From Colocasia esculenta (Eukaryota; Streptophyta; Magnoliopsida; Alismatales; Araceae), in the NCBI GenBank assembly GCA_014218235.1, contig CM024758.1, positions 74,162,206 through 74,226,205 on the forward strand: a DNA stretch of 64,000 bases, read 5' to 3'. Under the pieces are notes generated by a model. It had not been told where the DNA came from. It saw only the letters and a program-made list of their open reading frames with translations, and did not search any database. This document shows positions 22,600 through 33,769 of the stretch, piece by piece; position 1 is the stretch's first letter; each line of letters begins with the position of its first letter. Position numbers and translations under genes: made by a program.

Positions 22600-23480
22600 T
22601 GGTGAGCCTGGTCATTGGTACAGCTATCTTTGAGAAATCTTTAATGAAGCGACAATAGTAACCGGCAAACCCCAGAAAGCTTCTAATCTCCGACACAGTT
22701 GTCGGCCTTTCCCATTCTTTACCGCCTCCACCTTGATGGATCTACAGATATTCCTTCCTTGAATATGATGTGACCAAGAAAGATACTTCCTCCATCAGAA
22801 TTCACACTTACTAAGTTTAGCATAAGTTGGTTATCTCTGAGCACTTGCAGAGCAACCTTCAAGTGTTCCTCATGTTCTTCTTTAGATTTGGAGTAAATAA
22901 GGATGTCTTCAATGAACACCACTATGAACTGGTCCGTAGGGCCTATAAATATTGTTCTAAGTTGCATGAAAGCCGCTGGAGCATTGGTTAATCCGAACGG
23001 CATGACCACGACTCATAGTGACCATACCTACTCCGGAATGCAGACTTGTGAATATCCTCTTCCTTTATTCTTAGTTGATGGTAGCCAGATCTTAGATCTA
23101 TCTTAGAGAAATATTGTGCGCCAGAGATCTGATCAAATGTTCATCGATGCGAGGTAGTGGATACTTGTTCTTTATTGTCAACTAGTTCAACTGACGGTAG
23201 TCAATGCAAAGCCTCATTGATCCGTCCTTCTTTCTGACGAATAGTACTGGCGCTCCCCACGGGGATGTACTAGGCCTGATAAAACCTTGATCTAGCAGTT
23301 CTTGGATCTGTCTCTTCAACTCCTATAAATTCAACAGGGGACATGCGATACGGGGCCTTTGAAACAGGGGCTGCTCGGGGAGTAACTCAATGGTGAAGTT
23401 TACCTCCCGCTCAGGTGTATACCAGGCAATTCCTCTGGAAATACATCAGGATATTCCCTGGCTATTGGAATGTCTTCTAG
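22600..23480 (-). pseudogene. Reverse transcriptase of K3 with altered catalytic motif
   Basis: RT copies element RNA into DNA. Minus-strand blocks in order: ELKRQIQELLDQGFIRPSTS near 23300, SPWGAPVLFVRKKDGSMRLC near 23240, IDYRQLN, YPLPRID, MPFGLTNAPAAF near 22995, FIVVFIEDILIYSKS near 22905, SEIRSFLGFAGYYCRFIKDF near 22680. The usual F(I/V)DD catalytic motif reads FIED, so the first Asp of the pair is Glu (codon GAA). Stops and frameshifts occur near 23175, 23100, 23010 and 22720. In-frame stops and the FIED change together indicate an inactive enzyme. Confidence 0.9.
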
Positions 23481-23559
23481 GTCGGTTCTTCTTTTCAGGA
23501 GCCAAGACGGAAACTAGGAAAGCATCACAACCTGGTTGATCAGCTTAGAAGCCTTCAAG

Positions 23560-23992
23560 GAGGATATCAAGATAGGGTGTTTGTGATAACGGGTTACAAG
23601 TAGTGATAGAGTTGGAAGGTTTGTTTTAAAAGTGACCCTCCTATGCGACAGTTTACATCGGCATCATATTAATTAGCCAATCGACACCCAGAATGGCATC
23701 ATAACCCTTCATGTCTAAACAGATAAGGTCGGCAGGGAGATTGTGTCCTCCAATTATGGTTTCACACTTTGGCAAGTAGTGAGTGAGTTCAGATTCTGAG
23801 CCTAGTGGAGAGGCATACAGTGATCTTGGATTTCAAGGGTACAGTTTTGTCAGGTAAGGTTGCAGCAAATGTGGTGGAAATAAAGGATATGCAGCTCCCG
23901 TATCAATAAGTACAAATGCAAGTTGAGAGTGTATGGAAATGGTACCTTCCACCATACCCCCTTCCTCGGGTAGGTCAGCTTCTATGACAGCA
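23560..23992 (-). pseudogene. Aspartic protease of K3
   Basis: It would process the Gag-Pol precursor. The minus strand shows FVLIDTGAAYPL with the active-site DTG near 23900, then MKGYDAILGVDWL near 23690, both standard gypsy protease landmarks. It follows the gag zinc knuckles without an obvious gene boundary, as in single-polyprotein elements. A stop after LTKLYP near 23840 and another near 23650 interrupt it. Confidence 0.87.
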
Positions 23993-24949
23993 TTAAGGCG
24001 TCCCTGACGCCGTGGTGCATTCTGGGCTCTCCGGCTGGTCCTTCAGCATAGGACAATCCGGAATACGGTGGTCACAACCACCACATCTCAAGCATGCCCC
24101 GAGCTTCTTCCAGCATTCCTCAGCTCGGTGTCCTGGTTTATCACAGAACTTGCAGTTTTCAGACAACTGCCTACCATCCACTTTGACTCTTTATCTCCCA
24201 CCGCATCTCTTCCAGCAATTGGCCTCTTGTTGCTATTAAAGTTGTTATTGTTGCTACGAAACGTTGGAACAGTGTTAGGTGCTCCCTTCTTGACAAAGAC
24301 CGGCTTAGAGTTGTCCTTGCCCCTCATGCTCTCTACTTTGGCCATGGTGTCCTCCACTGCTGAGCTCTTTGGACCATCTCATTGTAAGTTTGAATGTTGT
24401 GTGGTCCGAGCCTTTCAATGAACATGGGTCTGAGTCCATCCATGAAACGGTTGGCTTTCAGCCTTTCTGTGCCCACAAGATGTGGGGCATACACTGCCAG
24501 ACGAGCAAACTGAGCTTCATACTCAGCCACAGACATGTTCTTTTGTTTTAGTGCAGCAAACTCTGCTGCCTTCTTCTCCTTCACTCTCTCAGAGAAATAT
24601 TTTCCCGGAATATCTCCAGGAATCCGGCCACTCTAGTTCAGCTACGTTTGGCAGATGGGCCGAGTGGCCTTCCACCAAGCTCGGGCATCCTTGGTAAGTT
24701 GGAAAGTGGCCAGCACCACTTTCTCCCTGTTGTTGCATTGCATTACTTGGAAAATCCTTTCGATTTCCTCTTGCCATTTTTCTGCTTCATCTGGGTCAGG
24801 GGATCCAGAGAAACGAGGAGGTTTAAACTCCTAAAATTTCGGTGCAGATCACCGGCTCCATTCCTTGCAGCTCCAGCCTGATTTCCAGCCTGAACTACAT
24901 TTTGTAATGCCTGAGTCAATCCAGCCACGGTTCCTGCATCGCTTGCCAT
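23993..24949 (-). pseudogene. Gag of K3 with two zinc knuckles
   Basis: The start is the ATG at 24949 (MASDAGTVAGLTQALQNVVQ). Then come GDLHRNFRSLN, a frameshift near 24780, WPEFLEIFRENIS-like capsid sequence, KKAAEFAALKQKNMSVAEYE (24550), and ANRFMDGLRPMFIERLG. The C-terminal part at 23993-24181 has CKFCDKPGHRAEEC and a second CLRCGGCDHRIPDC knuckle. Gag would coat genomic RNA in the particle. At least three frameshifts split it. It is closely related to the K2 gag, sharing the LHRNF and AAEFAALKQ blocks. Confidence 0.88.
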
Positions 24950-25196
24950 TGGTTACGAGCCATTGCAGTTGAGTGAGAGGTTATGAGGTTCCTGAGAAAA
25001 GGATGGAATCCAATTAATGTCTCTAGATACATTATAAGAGTCAATGGGTAGGAGTGTTTATTCTTTTAAACATATTCCCAGTCTCTACCCATTCTCACTA
25101 GGTATTATATTTAATTTCCATAACCTAGGTTCCATAGGTATCTCCTATTCCTGAGACATATCCTATTTGGTATTCCTAGGGCTCTATACACTAAAC
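24950..25196 (-). promoter_or_regulatory. K3 leader with degenerate primer-binding site
   Basis: This 247-base leader separates the 5' LTR from gag. In K2 the LTR is followed by GT and TGGTATCAGAGCC. Here the minus strand after the LTR reads GTTTAGTGTATAGAGCCC, which keeps the outer GT and GAGCC but not the exact tRNA-Met complement. Whether this is mutation or use of another primer cannot be decided by eye. Confidence 0.6.
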
Positions 25197-28100
25197 TGTC
25201 ACGTCCCGAGAATTACGCAGCGGATGTTATTTCGAAGAAGAATTCGGTCGATATTTCGAGACGTGGACAGTCGGAAATAAGCCTCTAGCTAGCACGCACT
25301 AAATGGTATCAACACAACATCATAATAGGGCCCAAATGTTGAACTCAATATAAATTGTATTCAATCTCATATTTGTCTCAGATAAAACTAATACAGGACT
25401 AAGACTCAATAAAAAGGAAGTACATTTACCCCTCACTTCCTACTACAGGTTCTAACTCTCAAAATAACTACGATAACTAGACTCATAATTGAGACGCTCA
25501 TCACTCGGATGCATTCCCATCCTCGCCTGTTCTTCCTCTTGAACTTCATAGTCACCTAGATTGGGAAAATGGTAGGGGATGAGCAAACTAGCCCAGTAGG
25601 ATTTATATCTCAATGTGCGGGCAATGATGTAAGTGATTAGCATTTTAGAACTAGGCAAGTACGATGAATGATATGCAAGTACGAACAAAACTCATTAAGA
25701 CATGATTATAAAACAAGCTGGATAGAGTGAACAAGATAGAATAAGATTTTGAACATGTGCCAATAAAGAACTAGCAATAGATCACTTTGCACAAGCACGC
25801 AAGATTTCACTTGATGTCAATAGTTTTTAAGAAAGCAAGATATCACTAGTTGCAATAAATGCAGGATGGCCATATCACGCAAGCAAGCAAGCAAGATTGC
25901 ACAAGCACGTTCAAGTAACACTAATCAGGCACGTAGACACCAATGTACACCAAGAAAAGATCCATCAAGAATGTACACCAGGACACGTGTATGTGGTTAT
26001 GTATCTAACATTCAACAAGCAAGAAAGTACTCCCAGCGCAGATGCAACGCCAGTAATCATTATACCCCATGGTTAACAGTATATTTATGACTCGCCGTCA
26101 TTGGGGCTAGAATGGAGCCCTTGGACACACACCGTGCCCTGTCAGCTCTCATGTAAATTTTAAATGTAGATACCCACATCATAAATAATGGCCAATGAGA
26201 GTTTCAAAAAGAAACATGTGTAATGTCATGTTCATGATGATGATGAGAAGAAATAAATAAATTGAACATGATCCCATGAGACAATAGTCAAGAGATAAAT
26301 TCGGCAGTTGAATGATAGATTTACAATTTAGTTCAATCTTTACATTAATGGTTTTAGTCTAGATGGCAATTCACACTCACGAGAACAAGAAGAGAAGGAA
26401 GTGCACGCCCTAGATGTATAAGTGTGTAGAGATGCACATGGGTAATTCACAATCCGTCGGTCTCAAACTCTCGGAAAAAACACTTAACATGATGGCAAGC
26501 AATGAACAATGTATTTTAGCTACAATGGGTTTACAAGATTTTAAGATAAAATTTATCACTTAAAGCAAGCTAGAATGGTAACAAGAGTAAATCACAAGTT
26601 TCATGTATGATCATATCATTAAGAAAGCATTAGAATAATATTCATGTAATTAAGGATTTTTCAATGGGTTAAACACTTTTAAGCCATTAAATAAACATTA
26701 ATGAAGACACCAAAATATGCAATATCTTGTAAAGGTAGTGTCGACACAACCCATGCTGGTGTCGGCACCATGCTTCAAACACAAAGCAAAACATGAAAAC
26801 TGGTCAGGTAGTGTCGACACTAGTTCAAGTAGTGTCGACACTAGAGACAGGTTCCAGAAAACCTTCTGGAAAACATGGGACAGTGTGTCGACACTAGATG
26901 AGGCAGTGTCGACACTAGATCAGTTTCCCAAACTTTCTGGGTAAACTGGGACAGTGTGTCGACATTAGATGAGGTAGTGTCGACACTGGATAGCTTTCCC
27001 AGAACACTTTCTGGGCTGTTTGGGACAGGGTGTCGACACTAGATGAGGTAGTGACACTAGAGGGCTTCCCAGAACACTCTCTGGGCTGCTTGGGACAGTG
27101 TGTCGACACTAGATGAGGTAGTGTCGACACTAGCTGCCCTCCATGACACAACATATGGTCAAGTGTGACCTGAAAACATGTCTCATACAGTGATTCAATT
27201 ACCCATCTTATAACTCTCTAACTAATGACATTTAGACAAAACGTTCAACACGAAAGATGATGAGACAACTAGTAGAGAACTTTGATGTTGGGGGTTTGAT
27301 CTAATTCCATCTGAATCCCGAGAAAACAGATGAGAACAAAAGTCAAGTGTAGCCCGAAATCCCAGTATCATGCAGTGACTCTCTTCTACGCCTGTAACTC
27401 TCTAACCAAAGATTTTTGGACAAAACGTCCAACATAAAAGATGATCGTGACTTCAATTATAAAATGTTCGTGAAGTACTTAGTCAAACTCAGTCTCGAAT
27501 CACGTGCATAATAAGAAAACGGGAAAACAAACCCTAACAGTGCGCGACTTTGGAAAAACACTTATAACTCAAATATACTCATTAGAATTCGATGAAACCA
27601 GTGGGAAACGAAAGTTAACTTGATGCCCTACACATTGGTATAGGATATATTAAGGTTTGGCCCGAGAAAACCTACCTTCTGGGTTGAAGAAGTCTCGTTT
27701 TTCCAGAAAACCCGAGTTCAGACCACTCGAGGAAACGCTTACTGCTCCGTGTATACTGCATGGAATTTGAGAATTCTACTTGGGTTAGAACGTAGCCTTG
27801 ACCCTCTTTCCAGGGGTATAAGCCTTGCAGGTTTGGTTTAGGTTGGCTCACCTTTGGTCGACTTCAAGATGATGGTCTGTGCAGGTCGCAGCAGACGAAA
27901 CAGGGGAAGAAGAACGACTTGGCGTGGATGATCTCCTGCTCCCCAGCCACCAAGAACTTCTCCACACAACCCCAGCAAGTTCTAAAACTCGTTCCTAGGT
28001 TTGGTGAAGAGTATTTAAGCAACCATGGTGTTTTAGGAGTCCTATTATAACTAGGAAAGCTAAGCTGCGGTTTTGACAGGGGAGTTTCCTATCTTTTGAG

Positions 28101-28812
28101 GATTCCTTCCTCCCTTAAAGTGTGTGAGGCTTTAGGAAACCTCCCACCATAGATAAGCACGAATTTGGGTTGCCAAGAATGCATGATTGCATCCCAATTC
28201 AACTCAAATTGCCTCTTTCTAATTTCAGCCTATTTAGAGATACGAATTTCCATGCATTTTCTAGCTTTATTTGATTATTGGGCCAATTGATGTCCATTGA
28301 CCCGCTTATGATATTGGGTCATTAATATATAATGTTGGAAGTCCCTCCAACACTTTTATTTAATTTTTGATTGCGTCGTATTCCGTGTTAACGGTTTCCC
28401 GACTTGTTCCTAATTTGGATTCGGTCACAATAGCTCTTAAACCTAGTCCAAATGATTTTTATTGACGAAATTTCTTGATGGTCATTAGAGGATATTATTT
28501 GAAGTCCATATATGATTGTTATTTAATTTTTCTGACTCATCCAAGTACGTGTGATAATGGTTTGTCGACTTATTCATGAATTACGATAATAAGTCGCGAA
28601 ACACTTTAAACTTGGCTACCGATTTTTCTTGGCATAAATTTCTTTGTGAAACATTTAGTAATAATGTTTAGGGTTGATTTATAATTTTACAGATTTCGAT
28701 GTGTTTTAGCATATACGTTAATGATACGTATGTTTAAATACTCTTGTATTATGGAAATTATTTATTTCCATTTATTCAAATTTTTATGTATTTAAAATTT
28801 TCGGGTGCTACA
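25197..28812 (-). mobile_element. 5' LTR of K3, 3616 bases
   Basis: Minus-strand start TGTAGCACCC at 28812, end ...GGACGTGACA at 25197. It pairs with 16915-20531. Sampled stretches show long identities; for example 25866-26090 and 17587-17811 encode the same 74 residues. Differences are mostly single-base insertions or deletions in short runs. The GTGTCGACAC array lies at 26736-27133. Confidence 0.92.
26736..27133 (-). repeat. Paired GTGTCGACAC palindrome minisatellite (K3 5' LTR)
   Basis: Same array as in the 3' LTR. One palindrome near 27050 has lost its core (GTAGTGACACTAG) and one near 26760 carries GTGTCGGCAC, so individual words decay while spacing is kept. Confidence 0.9.
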
Positions 28813-29303
28813 TTATAAGAACAACATAATTGAAATGTCCAAGAATAATCCAATAATGATGTAGTTGATGGTTAATAATTCATCCTAGTGGTATAGTAGT
28901 TTAGAATCCATAAAATAGGAAATACAATTTGTTTGGACAATGCAGGAGTGTATCAACTAGAATTGATGAAGAAATGGTTCTCTTTGTTAACAAATACTGA
29001 TAGTTTTCGACAACTACTGCTTGGTTGTCGACAACTACTATTCCATCATTCATAAATCTTGGCTTTAGTTGTCGACAGCCGACTAGTGGTTCCGACGGAT
29101 GACTGGTGGTTGTCGACAACTACTGGTTGGTTGTCAACAGCTCTAGTTCTGTGTTCTAGAATCCATGGGTATCTGTAGACAGATACGATCTGTCTGTCGA
29201 CAGATGCTGATCTTCTGTTTGGGAGAGGTTAATATCGGCTAGAAAGACACTTTTAAAGTGATTGACTCTATATCGAAGCTCAACCGATGGTTTTGGGTCT
29301 TGA
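28813..29303. other. Unidentified flank of K3, right part, with TTGTCGACAAC words
   Basis: 491 bases between K3 and LTR G2, continuous with 16646-16914 before K3 inserted. From about 28995 to 29210 it holds repeated palindromic words: GTTGTCGACAAC (several copies), GTTGTCGACAGC, CTGTCGACAG and the inverted GTATCTG-TAGA-CAGATAC. I recognise no frame or LTR end. The word array suggests it is a piece of yet another LTR. Confidence 0.55.
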
Positions 29304-30544
29304 TGTAATGACCCACTTCCACCCAGTACGGTTATACCAACCCACATCGGATGAGAGCAAGCCGCTACAGGGGAGAAAACCCCAACAAGTAACAAATGGG
29401 CTGAGATACACATAAATAGAGAACACTATTGCAACGGAATTTAAACAAATTCTTATTCCATCAACTTTATCCACATACCACAGTCTATATAGTCCAATAA
29501 AGAAAAGACATAACATAATTTCACCTACATGTAACCAGCTTCAATTACATATCCACAATTCAAATTTTGAATTACATACTAGGAAAATAAATTACAATCT
29601 TCAATCTATCTTTCGCGCTCCTCTTCGGATCTTGCCAAATCCTCAGCTACTAAATCTCCTGAAATGTTTAGCAAGGGTGAGTCTACACAATAGACTCAGC
29701 AAGTAACTTAAAATTCAAACTATATACCTATCACACATGCTTTCTAACAATTTAACACTATTAAAATTCAGCAATTAAAGTCATACATGCTCATGCCATA
29801 ACATAAATGAATTAACATGGAATCGTATTAAACAACTATTCTAACACATGTAAAATAATAATCTAAACATGATTACTAATAACATGGTATCATTTACATA
29901 AGTACAAACATACAATCACATGCTTTCATGATTTATTCATATCATTGCGCAGTTCTATAATTTAGTCATGGAAACATGTACAAGATAGGTAGCACTCCTA
30001 GCATGATTTCTAACTCACTTCACATGCAATTATGACACTTTACTATACATCTAGCTTGCTATTTTTATACAAAATTCATCACATTCACATGACACTTGCA
30101 TATGGATCACATTAAACTACACAACATGATACTAAATGAATAATCACAATTAATCTAACTCATATTAACACGCACATTATTTTCTCATAACATGCACACA
30201 AGCACTTACTTTCACACTATCACACTTTCATTTACACACGATTTCCCATTAATTTCCACTTTCATATTCGCGTATTTCTTATCATTTCACTTTGCACATA
30301 TCATGTGCCACGTTCACATATATCTTGCACATACCTTGTGCCACAATCACATGTCATTTTTCACGTTATACTTATGTTCATTTTTACACAATGTCAAGAC
30401 ACAGTCCAAACCACCACTAGACGATCATGTAGCACATACACATTCACATTCATGTACTTAATCACAGGCATAGTGATCAAGTCTTGGTTCCTGCAGAAAC
30501 CAAGAGAAGCCCTCTCCACCATTACCATGTGGAACTTGTCCCCC

Positions 30545-30640
30545 TCCGGATTTCAAGACCCTTGCCTCGGGTATCATGGTTTAACAAGACCCTTGTATAG
30601 GGTATCACAATTTATCAAGACCCTTGTCTAGGGTATCACA
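30545..30640. repeat. Three-copy ~33-base tandem repeat in LTR G2
   Basis: CAAGACCCTTG...GGGTATCA recurs three times (about 30553, 30589, 30616). G1 has two copies near 14003-14065. Each unit contains ACCCT...AGGGT, so single units can form small hairpins. Confidence 0.75.
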
Positions 30641-31920
30641 TAACATGTTTGAGCTTTCCCGTAGGGGCACTACTACAGTACAGCTCCAAGCATCTAGGTG
30701 GCAGTGTCTTATGGGCACATTTGGTTATCTTATCTCATTACACATTTCACCCACACATGCTTTATTCTCTCACTTCCCATGCTCATGCTCACACATACGC
30801 CATGAACATAACTTATCACATTCAGACTCTCAATCAGTCATAAACAGTAAATGGCAGTAACTAATCACGATGTTAACCACATCTTCGTTCAAAATTGCAG
30901 TTTACTCTTAATACACGGTACTGAAGACTTCAAAAATTTATAACAATGCCACAGTACTCAAAATCATATAAAATTTTAACCACAGTTTAATTATAGCACA
31001 AAGAACATATCTGTAATTTTTCACAATTTTTGGAGTAGTAAAACCATTTTCTATAATTATCACAGATTTCATGAAATTTATCAAGATAATTCATTTTAAC
31101 ATGAAAGACAGTGAACTACCTGTTCTAACAGCCCTAAAACATGCATACAGTGGTACTGAGTTCATGCTAATTTTCTGAATCTATAACCTGCATCAGTTCT
31201 AATTTTCCCGTATCGAACTCTATCAAATCACACATTTTTCATCTTAACAGAAATATTATAAGTAACAATTATCACTTAAAAATCGTCAATATCTCATGGC
31301 ATGCTCCACTGAACATAATAGACAGGACCATAGTAACTAAACACATGGATGCATTCACAAAATTCTCGAAAAATCATATCACATATAGTCTTACCTTGTT
31401 CTGGGAAAAACAGAGAACTCAGCGTCCAGGGGCAGGACGCCTACATTGTAAACGACATGATCCAGTGCCATTTACCTAGGAAATAGACTGCAGTACCTTG
31501 GCCGTCTATATCCTGTCTGCACACAGTGCAGACTAAGACACAGAAACCACGGGAATTTGGGGTTCCAGGCATAGAATAAAATCTGAAAAATGGTAAAAAC
31601 TTAAAAGATAGGTCTATGGCCTGAACCCTTAAGCTACTTGCCTTCAAATAAATCAATGGAGAGATGTTTTAGTCAGAGAAGCCCTCCTCGGACAGTGCCA
31701 AGAGGGTTATCTAAATCCCCTGTGATCCGATCCTCCTGTCAATGTAGGTCGTACTCCAGCGTCGGGGATGATACTTCTATCCAAGGTCCAGCTCCCTATC
31801 GAAGAAGAACGCCCGGAGATGCACACAAACGCCAGATCAAAGCTCTGCAAGTTGGGTTTTTCACACAGAACTTCTAGGGTTTTGATCAGAGCCAAAAAGG
31901 ATCTAATCAAGCAAAAGGGG

Positions 31921-31935
31921 TGCTTTTATAGAACC
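31921..31935 (-). promoter_or_regulatory. TATA box of LTR G2
   Basis: The minus strand reads TTCTATAAAAGCACC about 710 bases into the LTR, a close match to the plant TATA consensus in the correct direction. G1 has the weaker CTATAAACC at the homologous place near 15524. Function is inferred from motif and position. Confidence 0.55.
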
Positions 31936-32260
31936 TAAGGGGTTGGGCATGCATTAGGGTAGGTTACCCAGCCGTTGGGAAGGTTTCCTAAACAAGAACC
32001 CGATAAAACCGCTACCGTTTTCAGATCTGGAAACACACACAGCTGAAGAAGTAGGCGTCCGCATCTTGTGCCGCCAACAGGATGATTGGCGTCCATCGAT
32101 CTGAACTCCAACACCTGGCCATGGCGTCAGCGGCCAGACTCTGGCCGCCAACCTGCAATTCGACCAGAAAACAAATACACATCCAAACTGATATATTCAT
32201 ACATCATAAACAGTTTAATGGTTACTGAAACAAGTAGATATCATATACACAAAGTCAAAC

Positions 32261-32296
32261 ATATACATATATATATATATATCTATATATATATGT
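32261..32296. repeat. (TA)n microsatellite
   Basis: An ATATAC/ATAT run of about 36 bases with one C interruption, in the AT-rich early part of LTR G2. Confidence 0.9.
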
Positions 32297-32641
32297 ACAT
32301 AACATAATTACATACAACATGCATGGTTTTAAATAAGTACAACATGTACATCGATAGTTAGATAATGCATGCACATTTATATATATATACATGTACAAAA
32401 TAACTTACGTGCACCTACAAGATATCTATATATATCAATACTTACCTATCAATGCACATTATTACTTAAATACAACATACACTACATTATTTAAATACAC
32501 TATGCATAGACATCAATAAATAGAATATAATATATACACAAGGATGACATATATTTATACGCATGCACATTAGTAAGTAAATACTTATAATATGCATCAA
32601 GTAAACAATGTTAAATGCGCAAAAAAAATTGGGGCCTCACA

Positions 32642-32654
32642 CCCTCTCCCCCTT
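32642..32654 (-). promoter_or_regulatory. Polypurine tract of G2
   Basis: The minus strand reads AAGGGGGAGAGGG immediately before the LTR start TGTGAGGCCCC. It defines 29304-32641 as a 3' LTR. Confidence 0.9.
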
Positions 32655-32669
32655 AAAATGATCTTTGTC

Positions 32670-33548
32670 CTCGAAGATCGGATCATGTACCTTTGGTGAC
32701 ATGGTCGGTGTCGCTTCCAATCAACTTAGATCGGTGTTTGAGTTCTTGCTGCTGGCACATCTCGGGGAACGAACTTCTTCTTCTGATTCGGACACTCTCT
32801 AATCCGATGATTCTTGCTACCACACTTGAGACATCTTCCCGACCTCGTCCAACACACGTCTCCGCCATGGCGCTTGCCGCAGTGCACACACACGGGCTTC
32901 TCGCTGCCTGCAGGAGCTACTGACTACAATGCTGACTCTGCTGGTACTATAGCTGATTGCTGACCTTCCATGAGTTTCTTCATCTTCCTCTTCTGCCGCT
33001 GAAATGGTTCTGGCAACCTCTTCAACCGAGCCTTCTTCTCCTCCAAATACAATTCCATCTCACTCTCCTGCATGCACGCCGCGCTAAGAGCCACATCCAT
33101 AGTACTATGGTCAAATGCTACTAGTCTGGCCCTCAATGACGGTCTAAGTCCCATTACAAACTTCTTCGCCTTGCGCCTATCATCAGCAACTATGTGCGGT
33201 ACATACCTCGATAACTCATAAATCTAGCCTCATACTCCAAAACTGACATCGAGCCCTGAGTCAATGCTAAGAATTCCTGCTCCATCTTGTCCGTATATGC
33301 TCGGGAACATACTTGGCCTCAAATAACCTCACGAACTCTTCCCCAGTCACCTCTAGCTCCACTCCCATCAAACTGCGTGCGAAGAACAGAAGACCACCAC
33401 ACATCCGCTCGCTCTTGAAGCATATATGACGCCAAGCTGACCTTATCATCCTCTGCATATTTGATGGCTCTAAATTCTTCTCGATCTCCCTAAGCCAACT
33501 CTCTGCAACCAATGGTTCACTCTCCCCCTTAAAAAGAGGCGGAGCCAT
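32670..33548 (-). pseudogene. Gypsy gag of gag-only element G2
   Basis: The ATG is at 33548. The minus strand encodes APPLFKGESEPLVAESWLRE, the capsid core (MRGVELEV-like, TGEEFVRLFEAKYVPEHIR), then after a frameshift near 33290 the SVLEYEARF and KKFVMGLRPSLRARL blocks. Two zinc knuckles follow near 32790-32890 (CGKRHGGDVC-type and CLKCGSKNHRIRECP). Coding runs to about 32690, and the PPT follows within 50 bases, so protease, RT, RNase H and integrase are all deleted. The 5' side is cut by Tat element T1 two bases upstream of the ATG. Gag-only elements can be mobilised in trans by relatives; whether this one was is unknown. Confidence 0.85.
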
Positions 33549-33769
33549 TTGTAGACACCCGATTATGACTAATAGGTTGAACCACATTTCTTGCTACCTT
33601 AGTGGCCCCTAATTGGTCCTCACCTTGAGCCCATCATTTGCCTTGATTTGAGCCCATCAATCCATTAAAAATACCTTGAAATCCTGAAATCAATCATTTG
33701 AGAGTCCCTAGAGGAATATGACTCCTATTTTATCATGTGGTTTAGAGAAGAATCCATAATTCGGGTTCC

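Larger units (their letters stand above)
16915..28812 (-). mobile_element. Full-length Tekay/Del-like chromovirus (K3), 11.9 kb
   Basis: A complete Ty3/gypsy element on the minus strand in the order 5' LTR (25197-28812), leader, gag, protease, RT, RNase H, integrase, chromodomain, PPT, 3' LTR (16915-20531). The LTRs are 3616 and 3617 bases and nearly identical, so insertion was recent. Flanking 5-mers are GTATA (16910-16914) and TTATA (28813-28817), a target duplication with one mismatch. Domain order and the C-terminal chromodomain place it in chromoviruses; long LTRs fit Tekay. All genes carry frameshifts, the RT catalytic motif is altered and the PBS is degenerate, so it looks immobile as assembled. 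Confidence 0.92.
29304..32641 (-). mobile_element. 3' LTR of gypsy element G2, 3338 bases
   Basis: On the minus strand it begins TGTGAGGCCCC at 32641, directly after a polypurine tract, and ends ...GGGTCATTACA at 29304. It is homologous throughout to G1. A canonical TATA stretch TTCTATAAAAGCACC (minus) lies at about 31921-31935. The outer flank at 29299-29303 is CTTGA. It contains a 3-copy tandem repeat near 30550-30640 and a TA microsatellite at 32261-32296. No credible coding frame. Confidence 0.88.

Noticed and set aside
13205..33548. G1 and G2 LTRs as the two ends of one large element enclosing K3
   Set aside because: No PBS follows G2 at 29303 and no PPT precedes G1 at 16646; G2 has its own PPT and gag on the other side.
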